Source: Tenuifilum thalassicum
GTDB taxonomy: Bacteria; Bacteroidota; Bacteroidia; Bacteroidales; Tenuifilaceae
NCBI RefSeq assembly: GCF_013265555.1
Contig: NZ_CP041345.1
Coordinates: forward strand, 1,224,581-1,288,580
Length of the DNA stretch: 64,000 nt
Reading direction: 5' to 3'
Shown here: positions 52,975 through 64,000 of the stretch, piece by piece
How positions within the stretch are numbered: position 1 is the stretch's first letter
How the letters are laid out: the number at the start of each line of letters is the position of its first letter
Program-made: the position numbers and the translations under genes
The notes under the pieces: model-generated
The model's database searches: none
Seen by the model: the letters and a program-made list of their open reading frames with translations, nothing else
Told to the model about the DNA's origin: nothing

Positions 52975-54711
52975 ATGGCTTACTCGTTTGACTCATTTAA
53001 GGTTGAGATTATCGATAGACCCTTTATCCGTTCCGATGGCTTTTCTACCAAACAGACAGCCAAATTGGAACTTTTTAATGGTAAAGGGGGATTAATCACA
53101 ACTCTGAACCTTGGAGTCCCCGATTTATCCGAGGTTTATGAAAGCATTGGACAAATGAAACCTGTAAACCTCGACTTCTGTTATATTTTTGGATTTTCGA
53201 CCCTTGCATGTAAGCGTTACTTGCAAATCGATAAAAGTCAACCTATCCCAATTGCAGGTTTCTCGGCAAAGAATTCTTTTTTTCATTCTTCAATAAGTGT
53301 CGATTTCTCTTTTGCTCATTTCTCTGGCGATTTCATAATAGATGAATCATATATAGTAGCAGAACTCCTTGATTTTCACCTATCAAGTTATGGCACTCAA
53401 TTTCGTTTAACAAACAGCTATATAAAAGCATCAAAGGCAAATGTTACCCAGGTGAGGTTTGAGGGTGAACGTGCGTCATTTAAGAATTCTACTTTTGATG
53501 AAGGTTTTAAGGACTTTCAGGATTCCTTTTTTGGTGCAAATGAAGTGATTTTTACTAATGTTGAGTTTAGCAGTGGCGATGTTTCGTTTATAAACACCGA
53601 GTTTAACTCCCAGGATGTCGATTTTCGTGTATCTCGTTTTGGCGTAGGAAAGGTTGATTTTCACTATGCCCGATTTGGAAATAGTGGTGTTTCGTTTGAA
53701 AGGGTTGATTTTGGAAGCGGGCGTGTCGATTTTCGTGCAGTTGAGTTTGGGGCTGGTAGAACATCGTTTAATCGATCCACTTTTATTGATGGGGAGATCA
53801 ATTTTGAAGGAGCAGAGGTTCAAAAGGGAAAACTTTCCCTTAAACGGGTCGATTTTGGGAATTCATATCTGATTTTTGACCTATACCAAGGGTTTGGGAC
53901 CGAGGTGCTTTTTGAACGCTCAACTTTTAATAATAGTGTCAGCTTTAGCGAAGCTAAAATCGGGAAGTTGTTATTTAGGGAATGCCAGTTTAATGCATCG
54001 GTAAATTTGCATGTTCAAAAGTGCGATGAGATATCTCTTGCTGGATGTACGATCAGAGATATTTTTGAATTTTATACACATGGCAAGCCCCCCGAAATAA
54101 AAAGCTTGAACCTGGCAGGTGTTCGTTTGTTAGGTCAGCTTTACATTGATTGGAATGCTAACCAGGTTTCTAATTTGATATATTCGCAAGCAGATACAAG
54201 CATTGTTGAAAAAGCTGAACAGTTCAGGATTCTTAAAGAAAACTTTAATGCACTTGGGCGTTACGATGAGGAGGATAAAGCTTATGTTGAGTTTAAACGG
54301 TGCGAGCTCAGATCGTCACGTAGTAAAGCTTCAGGCAATTTACTTAAAAGGATTACCAATACAACTTACTACTTTTTGAAAATGTTGCTGTTTGACTATA
54401 TGGGTTTATATGCTACATCGCCCAAGCGTGTATTAATCAGCATCTTTTTTATCTATTTATTTTACAGCTTTCTTTATATTCTGATTATGGTATCTGGGGT
54501 AGGGCATGTTGTAGCGTCGTCAAGTGCGGTTGAATCGTTGGGACTTGTTCCACGTGCTTTCTATTTTAGCGTTGTAACCTTTTTTACAATTGGTTATGGT
54601 GATTTTTCTCCCGATGGTTTTGCTCGTATTGTAGCTGGTTCTGAGGGGTTTATGGGCGTTTTCCTTATGGCGTATTTTACGGTTGCCTTCGTAAGAAAGA
54701 TTTTAAGATAG
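52975..54711 (+). CDS. Pentapeptide-like beta-helix fused to a two-helix potassium channel domain
   Basis: The 578-residue protein has an N-terminal unique region (1-90), then about 250 residues of Phe-centred repeats (VDFRAVEFGAGRTSF, ISFSEAKIGKLLF type) expected to fold as a right-handed beta-helix, a linker, and a C-terminal pore domain (about 480-578). The pore has the selectivity filter T538-I-G-Y-G-D543 between two membrane helices. The fold suggests an ion channel gated or localised by its cytoplasmic beta-helix. It stands alone, convergent with trmD. Confidence 0.85.
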   Translation: MAYSFDSFKVEIIDRPFIRSDGFSTKQTAKLELFNGKGGLITTLNLGVPDLSEVYESIGQMKPVNLDFCYIFGFSTLACKRYLQIDKSQPIPIAGFSAKNSFFHSSISVDFSFAHFSGDFIIDESYIVAELLDFHLSSYGTQFRLTNSYIKASKANVTQVRFEGERASFKNSTFDEGFKDFQDSFFGANEVIFTNVEFSSGDVSFINTEFNSQDVDFRVSRFGVGKVDFHYARFGNSGVSFERVDFGSGRVDFRAVEFGAGRTSFNRSTFIDGEINFEGAEVQKGKLSLKRVDFGNSYLIFDLYQGFGTEVLFERSTFNNSVSFSEAKIGKLLFRECQFNASVNLHVQKCDEISLAGCTIRDIFEFYTHGKPPEIKSLNLAGVRLLGQLYIDWNANQVSNLIYSQADTSIVEKAEQFRILKENFNALGRYDEEDKAYVEFKRCELRSSRSKASGNLLKRITNTTYYFLKMLLFDYMGLYATSPKRVLISIFFIYLFYSFLYILIMVSGVGHVVASSSAVESLGLVPRAFYFSVVTFFTIGYGDFSPDGFARIVAGSEGFMGVFLMAYFTVAFVRKILR

Positions 54712-54713
54712 GG

Positions 54714-55394
54714 TTACTCGTCTTTAAGCAGATTAGGACGTAAACGCTTGGTGCGTTCAATGGCCTGTTCCATTTGCCATTTTTCAATCTCCTTAAAGTT
54801 GCCCGAGAGCAAAATATCTGGCACTTTCCATCCATTAAACTCTGCTGGCCTTGTATAAACTGGCGGTGCAAGCAGACCATCTTGAAACGAATCGGTTAGG
54901 GCAGAGGTTTCATCGGAAAGCACACCTGGAACCAAACGTACAACGCTGTCAACAATTATTGCAGCTGCTAGTTCTCCACCCGAAAGTACGTAATCGCCAA
55001 TTGAAATTTCTCGAGTAATCAGATGCTCTCTAACTCTTTGATCTACTCCTTTATAATGGCCACATAAAATAATAATATTCTCTGTTGTGCTCAAGTAGTT
55101 TGCAGTTGATTGTTTATATGGCTCACCATCGGGTGAGGTGTAGATAATCTCATCATAATGGCGTTCGCTTTTTAGCTTTTCTATAACCTTAAATATGGGT
55201 TCAATCATAAGCACCATTCCTGCATCTGGACCGTAGGCATAGTCATCAACTGTTCGGTGTTTATTTGTAGTGTAATCACGTAGGTGGTGAATATGTATGC
55301 TTACAAGCCCCTTGTTTTGGGCTCGTTTTATAATTGAATGGTTTAGCGGACTCTCAATTAGTTCTGGTAGAACAGTAATAATATCAATTCTCAT
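54714..55394 (-). CDS. trmD: tRNA (guanine-37-N1)-methyltransferase TrmD
   Basis: The 226-residue SPOUT enzyme has the knotted cofactor site [12 protein letters not shown] and [16 protein letters not shown], and [12 protein letters not shown], as in canonical TrmD. It methylates G37 of tRNAs to prevent frameshifting. Length is normal. It is preceded by its own promoter box. Confidence 0.97.
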   Translation of the reverse strand: MRIDIITVLPELIESPLNHSIIKRAQNKGLVSIHIHHLRDYTTNKHRTVDDYAYGPDAGMVLMIEPIFKVIEKLKSERHYDEIIYTSPDGEPYKQSTANYLSTTENIIILCGHYKGVDQRVREHLITREISIGDYVLSGGELAAAIIVDSVVRLVPGVLSDETSALTDSFQDGLLAPPVYTRPAEFNGWKVPDILLSGNFKEIEKWQMEQAIERTKRLRPNLLKDE

Positions 55395-55412
55395 ACTCCT
55401 GGTTTTTCGCTA

Positions 55413-55420
55413 CAAAGGTA
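55413..55420 (-). promoter_or_regulatory. -7 box of trmD (TACCTTTG)
   Basis: Perfect TAnnTTTG on the minus strand, 18 bases before ATG 55394, giving a very short leader that still contains a CCAGGAG ribosome-binding site. No clear -33 element. Confidence 0.5.
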
Positions 55421-55557
55421 CTAAAAAGGAAATAAACGAGTAGTTGTGTAGTTGCAAGATGTTGGACAATAATGATTTTGGCAATAAAGCCTGTTTTGTA
55501 TTAAGCAGTTATCTTTCCTCTGAGAACTTTATAAGGTTGAATTTGTAAATCAGAAAT

Positions 55558-55581
55558 GAAAAAGGAGCCCAGGAGGCTCCT
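55558..55581 (-). terminator. Rho-independent terminator after the TlpA-like gene
   Basis: On the minus strand AGGAGCC / GGCTCCT with a 5-base loop is followed by TTTTTC. Confidence 0.8.
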
Positions 55582-55592
55582 ATAATTCTTTG

Positions 55593-57005
55593 CTACTTAT
55601 TCAGCTCTTCTGCCAAAATCTTTTCCAATGTTTCAACACTTATTCGTTTAGCCAAAATTTTCTTGTTTTTGTCTAAAACGTAAATAACTGGTGTTGCATA
55701 AATGTCGTATAGATTTCTGAAGTTTGAACTACGGGTTGGGTCCCAAACGTTTATCCATGGGAGCTGATTCTTCTCAATATACTCCATCCATTTGGGCTGA
55801 TCGCCCTGGGTATAAACTGCGTAAACCTCAAATCCTTTATCTTTGAATTTTTCGTAAACTGTTTTAAGTTTTGGAGTCTCTTTCTTACAATGGCTACATT
55901 CTGGATCCCAAAAGTAAACTACAGTAATTTTAGCGTTAATATCACTTAACCTGAAATATTTACTATTGGGGTTTGGAAGCCAAAGGTCGGGGGCAATGTT
56001 TCCAATAATATTTGGCTTGATGGCTTTTACGCGTTCAGCTATTTTATCAATCAACTTTTGGTCGGCCCACCAAGCCTGACCTGCCAAGTAGTACTTTTCA
56101 GCAATTGCTACAAAAACACCATCCATCCCCATCCTGTCGGAAGTTTGAAACTTGTTTGTAAGAGTAGAAAGAACATACTGGAACATCTCTTTGTTTGCCC
56201 TTGCTTTCTCAATCAAATCAAATGCAGCAGGAATTATACTATCGGGCAGTGGTAGTAAAACTCTATCGAAATAGCTGTTAATTTTACTTTCGAGTATCGG
56301 AGTTCTAAGTAATCGAGCATCAGAAAAGTCGATGTTGTCAAAATAGTGATGTCTGTAAAAATTATAGTTATGTGCCCAAACAAGCGAATCGTGCTTTGGC
56401 GAATCGGGAGGGATGTTGTGCTTGGGAACATCAACATTTCGCATGGCTCGAATAATCGATGCTAAAAGAGTTCCTTTGTATTTGCTCTCAATATCATCCC
56501 AATATGCCATAACCTTGTCGTTGAGCGCATTCATTTTCTGACGTATCTCCTCCGATTTTACAGAATCCGAAAGCGCTTCTTTTAGCTGTTCGGAGAGTTC
56601 CTTGCTCTGCTTTTGCATTTCAATCATGAAACGCTGATAGTCTATAAAACCTTTATTAATAGAAGAATTTTTAAACTCTAAGTTTTCAAGCAAGTTGTCT
56701 TTCTTTGTAAATGCTGAAAACTGCTGGTTCTTATCAACAAGAACCTCAAAATAGTTTTTTTCAGGAAGGATAACCAGGTAAATTCCACCAGGCAGAAGAG
56801 TATCGCCCTCAAAAATGGCAATCCCATTTGAGTTTACTTTTGCAGTGTCTTTTACGTATTTCTTTTCACCAAAGTGATAGCCTAACAGCAATTCCCCTTC
56901 GGTTAGCCCATCAATTTTAACCTCTATTCGGTAGCCTTTCTGACCAAATGCGTTGAAGTAACCAAATGAACATAATGCTACTAGGAATATAACAAACTTT
57001 CTCAT
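55593..57005 (-). CDS. TlpA-like thioredoxin with N-terminal DUF4369/DUF5106-type domains
   Basis: About 470 residues with a signal peptide (MRKFVIFLVALCSFGYFNAFG). A DUF4369-like beta domain (about 25-125) and a helical DUF5106-like region (about 130-320) precede a C-terminal TlpA/AhpC-type thioredoxin domain with CSHC (WDPECSHCKKE). These Bacteroidetes proteins act on extracytoplasmic thiols, for instance in cytochrome c maturation. ATG 57005 is preferred; the longer frame starts at 57032 in the promoter region. Confidence 0.9.
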   Translation of the reverse strand: MRKFVIFLVALCSFGYFNAFGQKGYRIEVKIDGLTEGELLLGYHFGEKKYVKDTAKVNSNGIAIFEGDTLLPGGIYLVILPEKNYFEVLVDKNQQFSAFTKKDNLLENLEFKNSSINKGFIDYQRFMIEMQKQSKELSEQLKEALSDSVKSEEIRQKMNALNDKVMAYWDDIESKYKGTLLASIIRAMRNVDVPKHNIPPDSPKHDSLVWAHNYNFYRHHYFDNIDFSDARLLRTPILESKINSYFDRVLLPLPDSIIPAAFDLIEKARANKEMFQYVLSTLTNKFQTSDRMGMDGVFVAIAEKYYLAGQAWWADQKLIDKIAERVKAIKPNIIGNIAPDLWLPNPNSKYFRLSDINAKITVVYFWDPECSHCKKETPKLKTVYEKFKDKGFEVYAVYTQGDQPKWMEYIEKNQLPWINVWDPTRSSNFRNLYDIYATPVIYVLDKNKKILAKRISVETLEKILAEELNK

Positions 57006-57033
57006 AAGTATATAGTTTTCATGTACGAACAAG

Positions 57034-57041
57034 CAAAGTTA
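57034..57041 (-). promoter_or_regulatory. -7 box of the TlpA-like gene (TAACTTTG)
   Basis: Perfect TAnnTTTG on the minus strand, 28 bases before ATG 57005. It rules against the start at 57032, which would lie at or before the transcript start. Confidence 0.45.
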
Positions 57042-57136
57042 ACATTTTTGCTATTGATTATTTTGATTTAAGAAAATTTCAACAAAACTCGATAGTTTGT
57101 TGTTAGTGAAACAAACCTAATGCCAAAGAAAATAAA

Positions 57137-59146
57137 ATGAAAAATTCGAATAGTTTTAAACCAAATAGATTAGTCAATGAGGTAAGTCCATATCTGCTTC
57201 AGCACGCATATAATCCTGTCGACTGGTATCCATGGGGCGATGAAGCTTTTGAAAAGGCGAAAAAAGAGAATAAGCTTTTGCTGATTAGCATTGGATATAG
57301 TAGCTGCCATTGGTGCCATGTAATGGAAAACGAGTCCTTTACCGATGAGCATGTGGCTAAAATCATGAATGAACGCTATGTTTGCATTAAGGTTGACAGG
57401 GAAGAGCGCCCCGATATCGATCAGATTTATATGAATGCTGTTCAGATTATCACTGGTCGAGGAGGCTGGCCTTTAAACTGTTTTGCACTCCCCGATGGGC
57501 GTCCTGTTTACGGTGGCACATATTTCCCAAAGGAGAATTGGGCTAGTATTTTAGAAAGCCTTGATGAAACATGGAAAAATGAACCAAACAAAATATTGGA
57601 TGTTGCCGATGAAATATCACAAGGGATATCAAAAACAGAAATTATTCACTCAAAAGTTGATAAGGATAATGTAGATTTTAAGAATTTACTTCAAAAGAAC
57701 CTCAGCTCTTGCAAGGAGCAGTTCGACTTGAAATTGGGCGGAACAAGAGGCGCACCTAAGTTTCCCATGCCTGGTCTCATTAAGTTTTTATTAACCGCAG
57801 GCCAACATTCAGGGCAGAAAGAGCTGCTGGAACATGTTTTTTTAACCCTGGAGAAAATTGTAAATGGTGGGATATACGATCATATTGGTGGAGGTTTCTT
57901 TCGTTACTCTGTAGATGAGAAGTGGTTCGTACCGCATTTTGAAAAGATGCTTTATGATAATGCGCAGCTAGTTGAGGTATACTCGCTAGCTTACCGGATT
58001 AATCCAAACCCAACATTTAAGAAAGTTGTGGAGCAAACCATAAGTTTTGCTGAGCGTCAATTACAATCGCAGCAAGGAGGTTTTTACAGCTCCCTCGATG
58101 CCGATACAGCAGGGCAAGAAGGTGGATTTTATACTTGGCAGAAAAGTGAGCTTGAGCATTGCCTAAAGGATGATTCTGAGCTTTTAAGTGTGGCTTATGG
58201 GATTACCCCAGTTGGAAATTGGGAGAATAAGAATATCCCCTTTAGAGCGCTTACTTCTTCGCAGCTATCCAGCATTTTTGGCTTATCGGAGCATGAGGTT
58301 GACCTTAAGTTAGAAAGTGGTTTAAAAAAGCTAAACGATTATCGGAGCTATCGTGTACCTCCAATAGTCGATGATAAAATCATAACTTCATGGAACGCAT
58401 TGATGATTAGTGGATTAATTACCTCATACAATACCTTTGCTATTGAGCATCACCTTGACCTTGCTTTAGGCATAGCAAATTATATTACCAATAATCATAT
58501 AACAGACAATGGTGAAGTTTTTCGAATAACGTGTAAGGAAAAAACTTATGGTGCGGGATTACTTGATGATTACGCGTTTACAGCAAATGCTTTTATTCAG
58601 CTATATCTTACTACGCATGATAAAAAGTGGATAGACCTTACCGAAAAAATAGTTGGAAAAGCCTTTGAGCAGTTTTTCGACGATAGTTCTGGCATGTTCT
58701 TTTTTACACCCCACAATACTGAGCTCATTGTTCGTAAAATGGAACTAATGGATGGTGTAATGCCTTCGGCATCTGCAATTATGGTAAAGGTTCTTAACCA
58801 GCTTGCCGAAATCAAAAATATTGATTCTTATAGAAAATCATCATATCAAATGCTTGCAAATGTGAGTAAGCATATTGAGTATGGTAACGTTTTTGTTTAT
58901 GAGTGGGCAAACCAAATTCTTACCACAATTTTGCCAACTACTCAAATTAAAATTAACACAGCAAACCTTCAAGAAGATGAAAGATATATTAAATCTAAGA
59001 TAGTTTTCCCTAATGTATTGTTTGTCAATTCAGAGGATATCCCTAATAAATATTTAATCTGTATCGGTAATGTTTGTCAATCACCAACTGATAATATTGA
59101 CGATATTGTTAAATGGATTAATGCCATAAAGTTTGAGTACTACTAA
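57137..59146 (+). CDS. YyaL/SSP411-type protein (DUF255 thioredoxin-like plus glycan-processing-like fold)
   Basis: The 669-residue protein starts with a thioredoxin-like DUF255 domain carrying [14 protein letters not shown] and [14 protein letters not shown], then a long (alpha/alpha)6-barrel related to N-acylglucosamine 2-epimerases with [20 protein letters not shown] and [12 protein letters not shown]. It is a broadly conserved family with unknown biochemical role. No signal peptide, so cytoplasmic. Confidence 0.92.
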   Translation: MKNSNSFKPNRLVNEVSPYLLQHAYNPVDWYPWGDEAFEKAKKENKLLLISIGYSSCHWCHVMENESFTDEHVAKIMNERYVCIKVDREERPDIDQIYMNAVQIITGRGGWPLNCFALPDGRPVYGGTYFPKENWASILESLDETWKNEPNKILDVADEISQGISKTEIIHSKVDKDNVDFKNLLQKNLSSCKEQFDLKLGGTRGAPKFPMPGLIKFLLTAGQHSGQKELLEHVFLTLEKIVNGGIYDHIGGGFFRYSVDEKWFVPHFEKMLYDNAQLVEVYSLAYRINPNPTFKKVVEQTISFAERQLQSQQGGFYSSLDADTAGQEGGFYTWQKSELEHCLKDDSELLSVAYGITPVGNWENKNIPFRALTSSQLSSIFGLSEHEVDLKLESGLKKLNDYRSYRVPPIVDDKIITSWNALMISGLITSYNTFAIEHHLDLALGIANYITNNHITDNGEVFRITCKEKTYGAGLLDDYAFTANAFIQLYLTTHDKKWIDLTEKIVGKAFEQFFDDSSGMFFFTPHNTELIVRKMELMDGVMPSASAIMVKVLNQLAEIKNIDSYRKSSYQMLANVSKHIEYGNVFVYEWANQILTTILPTTQIKINTANLQEDERYIKSKIVFPNVLFVNSEDIPNKYLICIGNVCQSPTDNIDDIVKWINAIKFEYY

Positions 59147-59244
59147 AATTAAAAGTTTGTTTTGCCATTGGATTCTAAATTAATGCCAAAATATTTCATA
59201 TTTTTTTTAACTTGCAAATGAAAATGGTAATTAAATTTTACGCA

Positions 59245-60408
59245 ATGAAGCAAGTTAAAACCGTTTTACTAGTAGCAATTTCATTTATGCTTATCCTTTT
59301 ATTAGCGCTACATCTTATTTGGTACTTTGGCAAGTCGCAGAAATTAAATATATACATCCTCGATAAAACAGTTACAAAAGCCGATAGAATAGAGCATAAA
59401 TCTGTAGTTTGGCTACTCAACCAGTTAAGGTTTGTTGGGCCCGACGGAAAACCTTATAACCATTTAAAAGATTACTGGGGTTTTTACCCTATCGATACCA
59501 AGCAAGGCCTTTTTGATATTAAGTCCATCAGACTTAATGAAATAGATGCCTACGCTGCCGTATATGATGCCGTATACTATGCCGATTGTTATGGTGTTTA
59601 CTCATATGAATGGTTCAAAAAATCGCCCAAAACAGTAAAATCTTCAAAGGTTTATGGTGGAATGAACCAAAACGATTACCTCTTTATCAAGAGAATGAAC
59701 TCTCTTGGAAAGCTAGTAATTGGTGAGTACAATATGTTTAGTTCTCCAACAAATGCCCTTATTAGAATCAAAACCGAGGATATTTTTAATGTTGAATGGA
59801 CTGGATGGACAGGTAAATATATTAGCAAACTAGATGTGGTTAAAGATGGGAATTCCAAATGGATTGCTAATCTTTACGAAAAACAACATCAAAAACCTTG
59901 GCCTACTGGATGCGATGGAATTATTCTTATAAGTAACGAAGGGTTGGTTGAGGTTTTATGTGTAGGCGAGGACCTAAATTCCGATCTAGTAAAGTTGACT
60001 CCCTCATCTGAAATGAAAACATGGGAAACTCAAGTTAGTGATGTGAATTTCTATGGTTGGTTCGATATCATTTCTTCTCGCCCAGGTTCAAAAGTTCTAG
60101 CAAATTTTAAACTTGATGTATCAGATGCGGGCGCAGAAAAACTTAAGACTTTAGGCCTTACAAGCCAATTCCCAGCAGTTGTTAAAGCATCAGAGAAATC
60201 TTTTACTTACTATTTTGCTGGTGATTTTGCCGAGAATCAGGTTTCAATGTTTACCTCTAAACTTAAGGGTGGTGCAATCCTAAATAGCTTACTTAACATG
60301 GGTAGCTCTGATAGAGATTTCTTTAATAAATTCTACAGCCCTATGTTAGAGCATATTTTTTCAACCTATTATGAAAAAAGCAACCCATTAGAGATTCAAA
60401 TGAATTAG
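59245..60408 (+). CDS. Membrane-anchored protein of unknown function
   Basis: About 387 residues; I do not recognise the family. One N-terminal membrane helix (about 6-27) is followed by an extracytoplasmic domain. Readable segments are LNIYILDKTVTKADRIEHKSVVWLLNQ, YDAVYYADCYGVYSYEW, GEYNMFSSPT and a DYWGFYP motif. The start of the domain resembles the opening strand of a class I glutamine amidotransferase-like fold, without catalytic Cys. ATG 59218 or 59224 upstream are alternative starts. It ends with a terminator. Confidence 0.65.
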   Translation: MKQVKTVLLVAISFMLILLLALHLIWYFGKSQKLNIYILDKTVTKADRIEHKSVVWLLNQLRFVGPDGKPYNHLKDYWGFYPIDTKQGLFDIKSIRLNEIDAYAAVYDAVYYADCYGVYSYEWFKKSPKTVKSSKVYGGMNQNDYLFIKRMNSLGKLVIGEYNMFSSPTNALIRIKTEDIFNVEWTGWTGKYISKLDVVKDGNSKWIANLYEKQHQKPWPTGCDGIILISNEGLVEVLCVGEDLNSDLVKLTPSSEMKTWETQVSDVNFYGWFDIISSRPGSKVLANFKLDVSDAGAEKLKTLGLTSQFPAVVKASEKSFTYYFAGDFAENQVSMFTSKLKGGAILNSLLNMGSSDRDFFNKFYSPMLEHIFSTYYEKSNPLEIQMN

Positions 60409-60441
60409 AGCTTAAACTCTAAATGCAGAACTACTACCTTG

Positions 60442-60466
60442 TCGCCCTATTTTGGGGCGATTTTTT
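60442..60466 (+). terminator. Rho-independent terminator
   Basis: TCGCCC / GGGCGA stem with a TATTTTG loop, then six T. The rest of 60409-60735 shows no gene. Confidence 0.85.
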
Positions 60467-60735
60467 ATTTCTCTGAAGTACTAAAATTTAATTCCAATAA
60501 TTAGACTTTTTTGTTTCTGACTAACGTGCATGCAATTTTTTTGTTTTATTCGAATTTTTAACATTCTGCATATTAGGCGAATAGGTTTAATTAATCGAGA
60601 TTAACTTATTAAGATAAGACAAAATGGCTTTGGTTTTTAAGTGTTTGCTGACAAAATGGCCAGTTGTGAGCATTGGTACAAATTTCGTTATAGTGTTGAT
60701 GTTGGTATGAATGTTAACTTTAAAATTTTAATAAT

Positions 60736-61176
60736 ATGACAATGTTAAGTTTTTACAATCCTTTAGCAACTCGTAGAACAGGATCAGAAATCGAAAGAAT
60801 TTTCGATAACTTTTTTAAATCGACAAACGAGTTGGCAAATGCGCAGCTAAGCTATCCTGCTGTGAATATATATGAGGAACCTGAGCGTTTTCGCTTAGAA
60901 GTTGCTGCGCCTGGTTATTCAAAGAATGACTTTAGGGTAAGCATTGAAAACGAATTGCTTAAAGTAAGTGCTGAAAGGGAGAATAATCCTGTTGAGGGAG
61001 AAAGTTATACGCGTTGCGAGTTTCTAGTTGGCTCATTTGAGCGAGTGTTTACTGTAGGGAAAACAATTGATACTTCCAAAATTGATGCGCGTTACGAGAA
61101 TGGTATTCTAACTGTTTTCTTACCCAAGCGCGAAGAGGCAAAACCACAAAAGCCTAGAACAATTAAGATCGATTAA
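60736..61176 (+). CDS. Hsp20-family small heat-shock protein
   Basis: The 146-residue protein has an alpha-crystallin domain (about 38-135): YPAVNIYEEPERFRLEVAAPGY and the conserved end YENGILTVFLPK, with a C-terminal tail KPRTIKID. It acts as an ATP-independent holdase chaperone. No CIRCE element is seen in the 5' region. It is followed by a terminator. Confidence 0.95.
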   Translation: MTMLSFYNPLATRRTGSEIERIFDNFFKSTNELANAQLSYPAVNIYEEPERFRLEVAAPGYSKNDFRVSIENELLKVSAERENNPVEGESYTRCEFLVGSFERVFTVGKTIDTSKIDARYENGILTVFLPKREEAKPQKPRTIKID

Positions 61177-61202
61177 TAGTTTAAGCAATAATCCATAACA
61201 AT

Positions 61203-61232
61203 AGCTCGAGATTATAAGTTCTCGAGCTTTTT
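61203..61232 (+). terminator. Rho-independent terminator after hsp20
   Basis: A perfect 8-bp stem (AGCTCGAG / CTCGAGCT) with a 10-base loop and a T run. Confidence 0.85.
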
Positions 61233-61361
61233 GATTTTTTTTAAAGAGAGTTAATTGCTATTCTTTTCAAATAAAATGTTGGTGTTACGGTCGATAATAT
61301 GTAATTTCGTAGCGAATTATTTATAAATATACCTGATTTCTAACTGGTTAAGATTTGCGCT

Positions 61362-64000
<2,639 letters not shown>

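Overview
The window looks like a chromosomal segment of a Bacteroidetes bacterium, probably of the order Bacteroidales. The evidence is the repeated TAnnTTTG -7 promoter box typical of that phylum, Bacteroidetes-style lipoprotein signals, phylum-typical families (TlpA-type DUF proteins, an NrfHA-ResB-CcsA operon, a TPR-SpoIIE phosphatase, a DUF349 protein) and moderate to low G+C. The species cannot be named from the sequence. The NrfHA and hybrid-cluster genes suggest an anaerobe or facultative anaerobe that meets nitrite, nitric oxide or hydroxylamine.

Layout. 1-4.6 kb: an LtaS-like phosphotransferase, a degenerate Rieske lipoprotein, a basic lipoprotein, an acidic anchored protein, greA and a HIT hydrolase. 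4.6-10.9 kb (minus strand): a complete seven-gene mrpABCDEFG Na+/H+ antiporter operon whose MrpG carries an extra TPR domain. 11.2-16.6 kb: a sensor kinase with a periplasmic binding domain, and a Crp/Fnr regulator divergent from an osmC / thioredoxin-like / trxB / thioredoxin operon. 16.6-32.7 kb: a free-standing archaeal-type ThrRS editing domain, a second LtaS-like enzyme, an isoaspartyl peptidase, a D-threonine-aldolase-like enzyme, an M64 peptidase, a SpoIIE-type phosphatase, a hybrid kinase, a BtuFCD/FecBCD-like ABC importer with a DsrE-like gene, a nitrilase and a class IV aminotransferase.

32.7-43.4 kb is accessory DNA and the most interesting part. It is an array of displaced polymorphic-toxin cassettes. 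Three copies of the C-terminal end of a metzincin-like pre-toxin domain (zinc motif remnant, NLMDY Met-turn) are each joined to a different C-terminal domain: an unrecognised one, an NlpC/P60-like cysteine peptidase, and a GH19-like muramidase/chitinase domain. Each is followed by an immunity-like gene (a membrane protein in pieces, a secreted protein, and a secreted SH3-like protein). The cassettes are separated by long dispersed repeats, including a roughly 0.7 kb block present twice, and by a RAYT transposase remnant with hairpins. Several genes here carry single-base frameshifts in homopolymers.

43.4-52.6 kb: a nitrogen-stress region with a ferredoxin-like protein plus Hcp behind a perfect 26-bp palindrome, a cupin, a PepSY-type membrane protein, NrfH-NrfA, ResB-CcsA cytochrome c assembly proteins and another cupin. 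53-64 kb: a beta-helix/K+ channel fusion, trmD, a TlpA-like lipid- or membrane-exported thioredoxin, a YyaL-type protein, an unrecognised membrane-anchored protein, Hsp20, a DUF349 protein and the 5' part of pyrG, which runs off the window.
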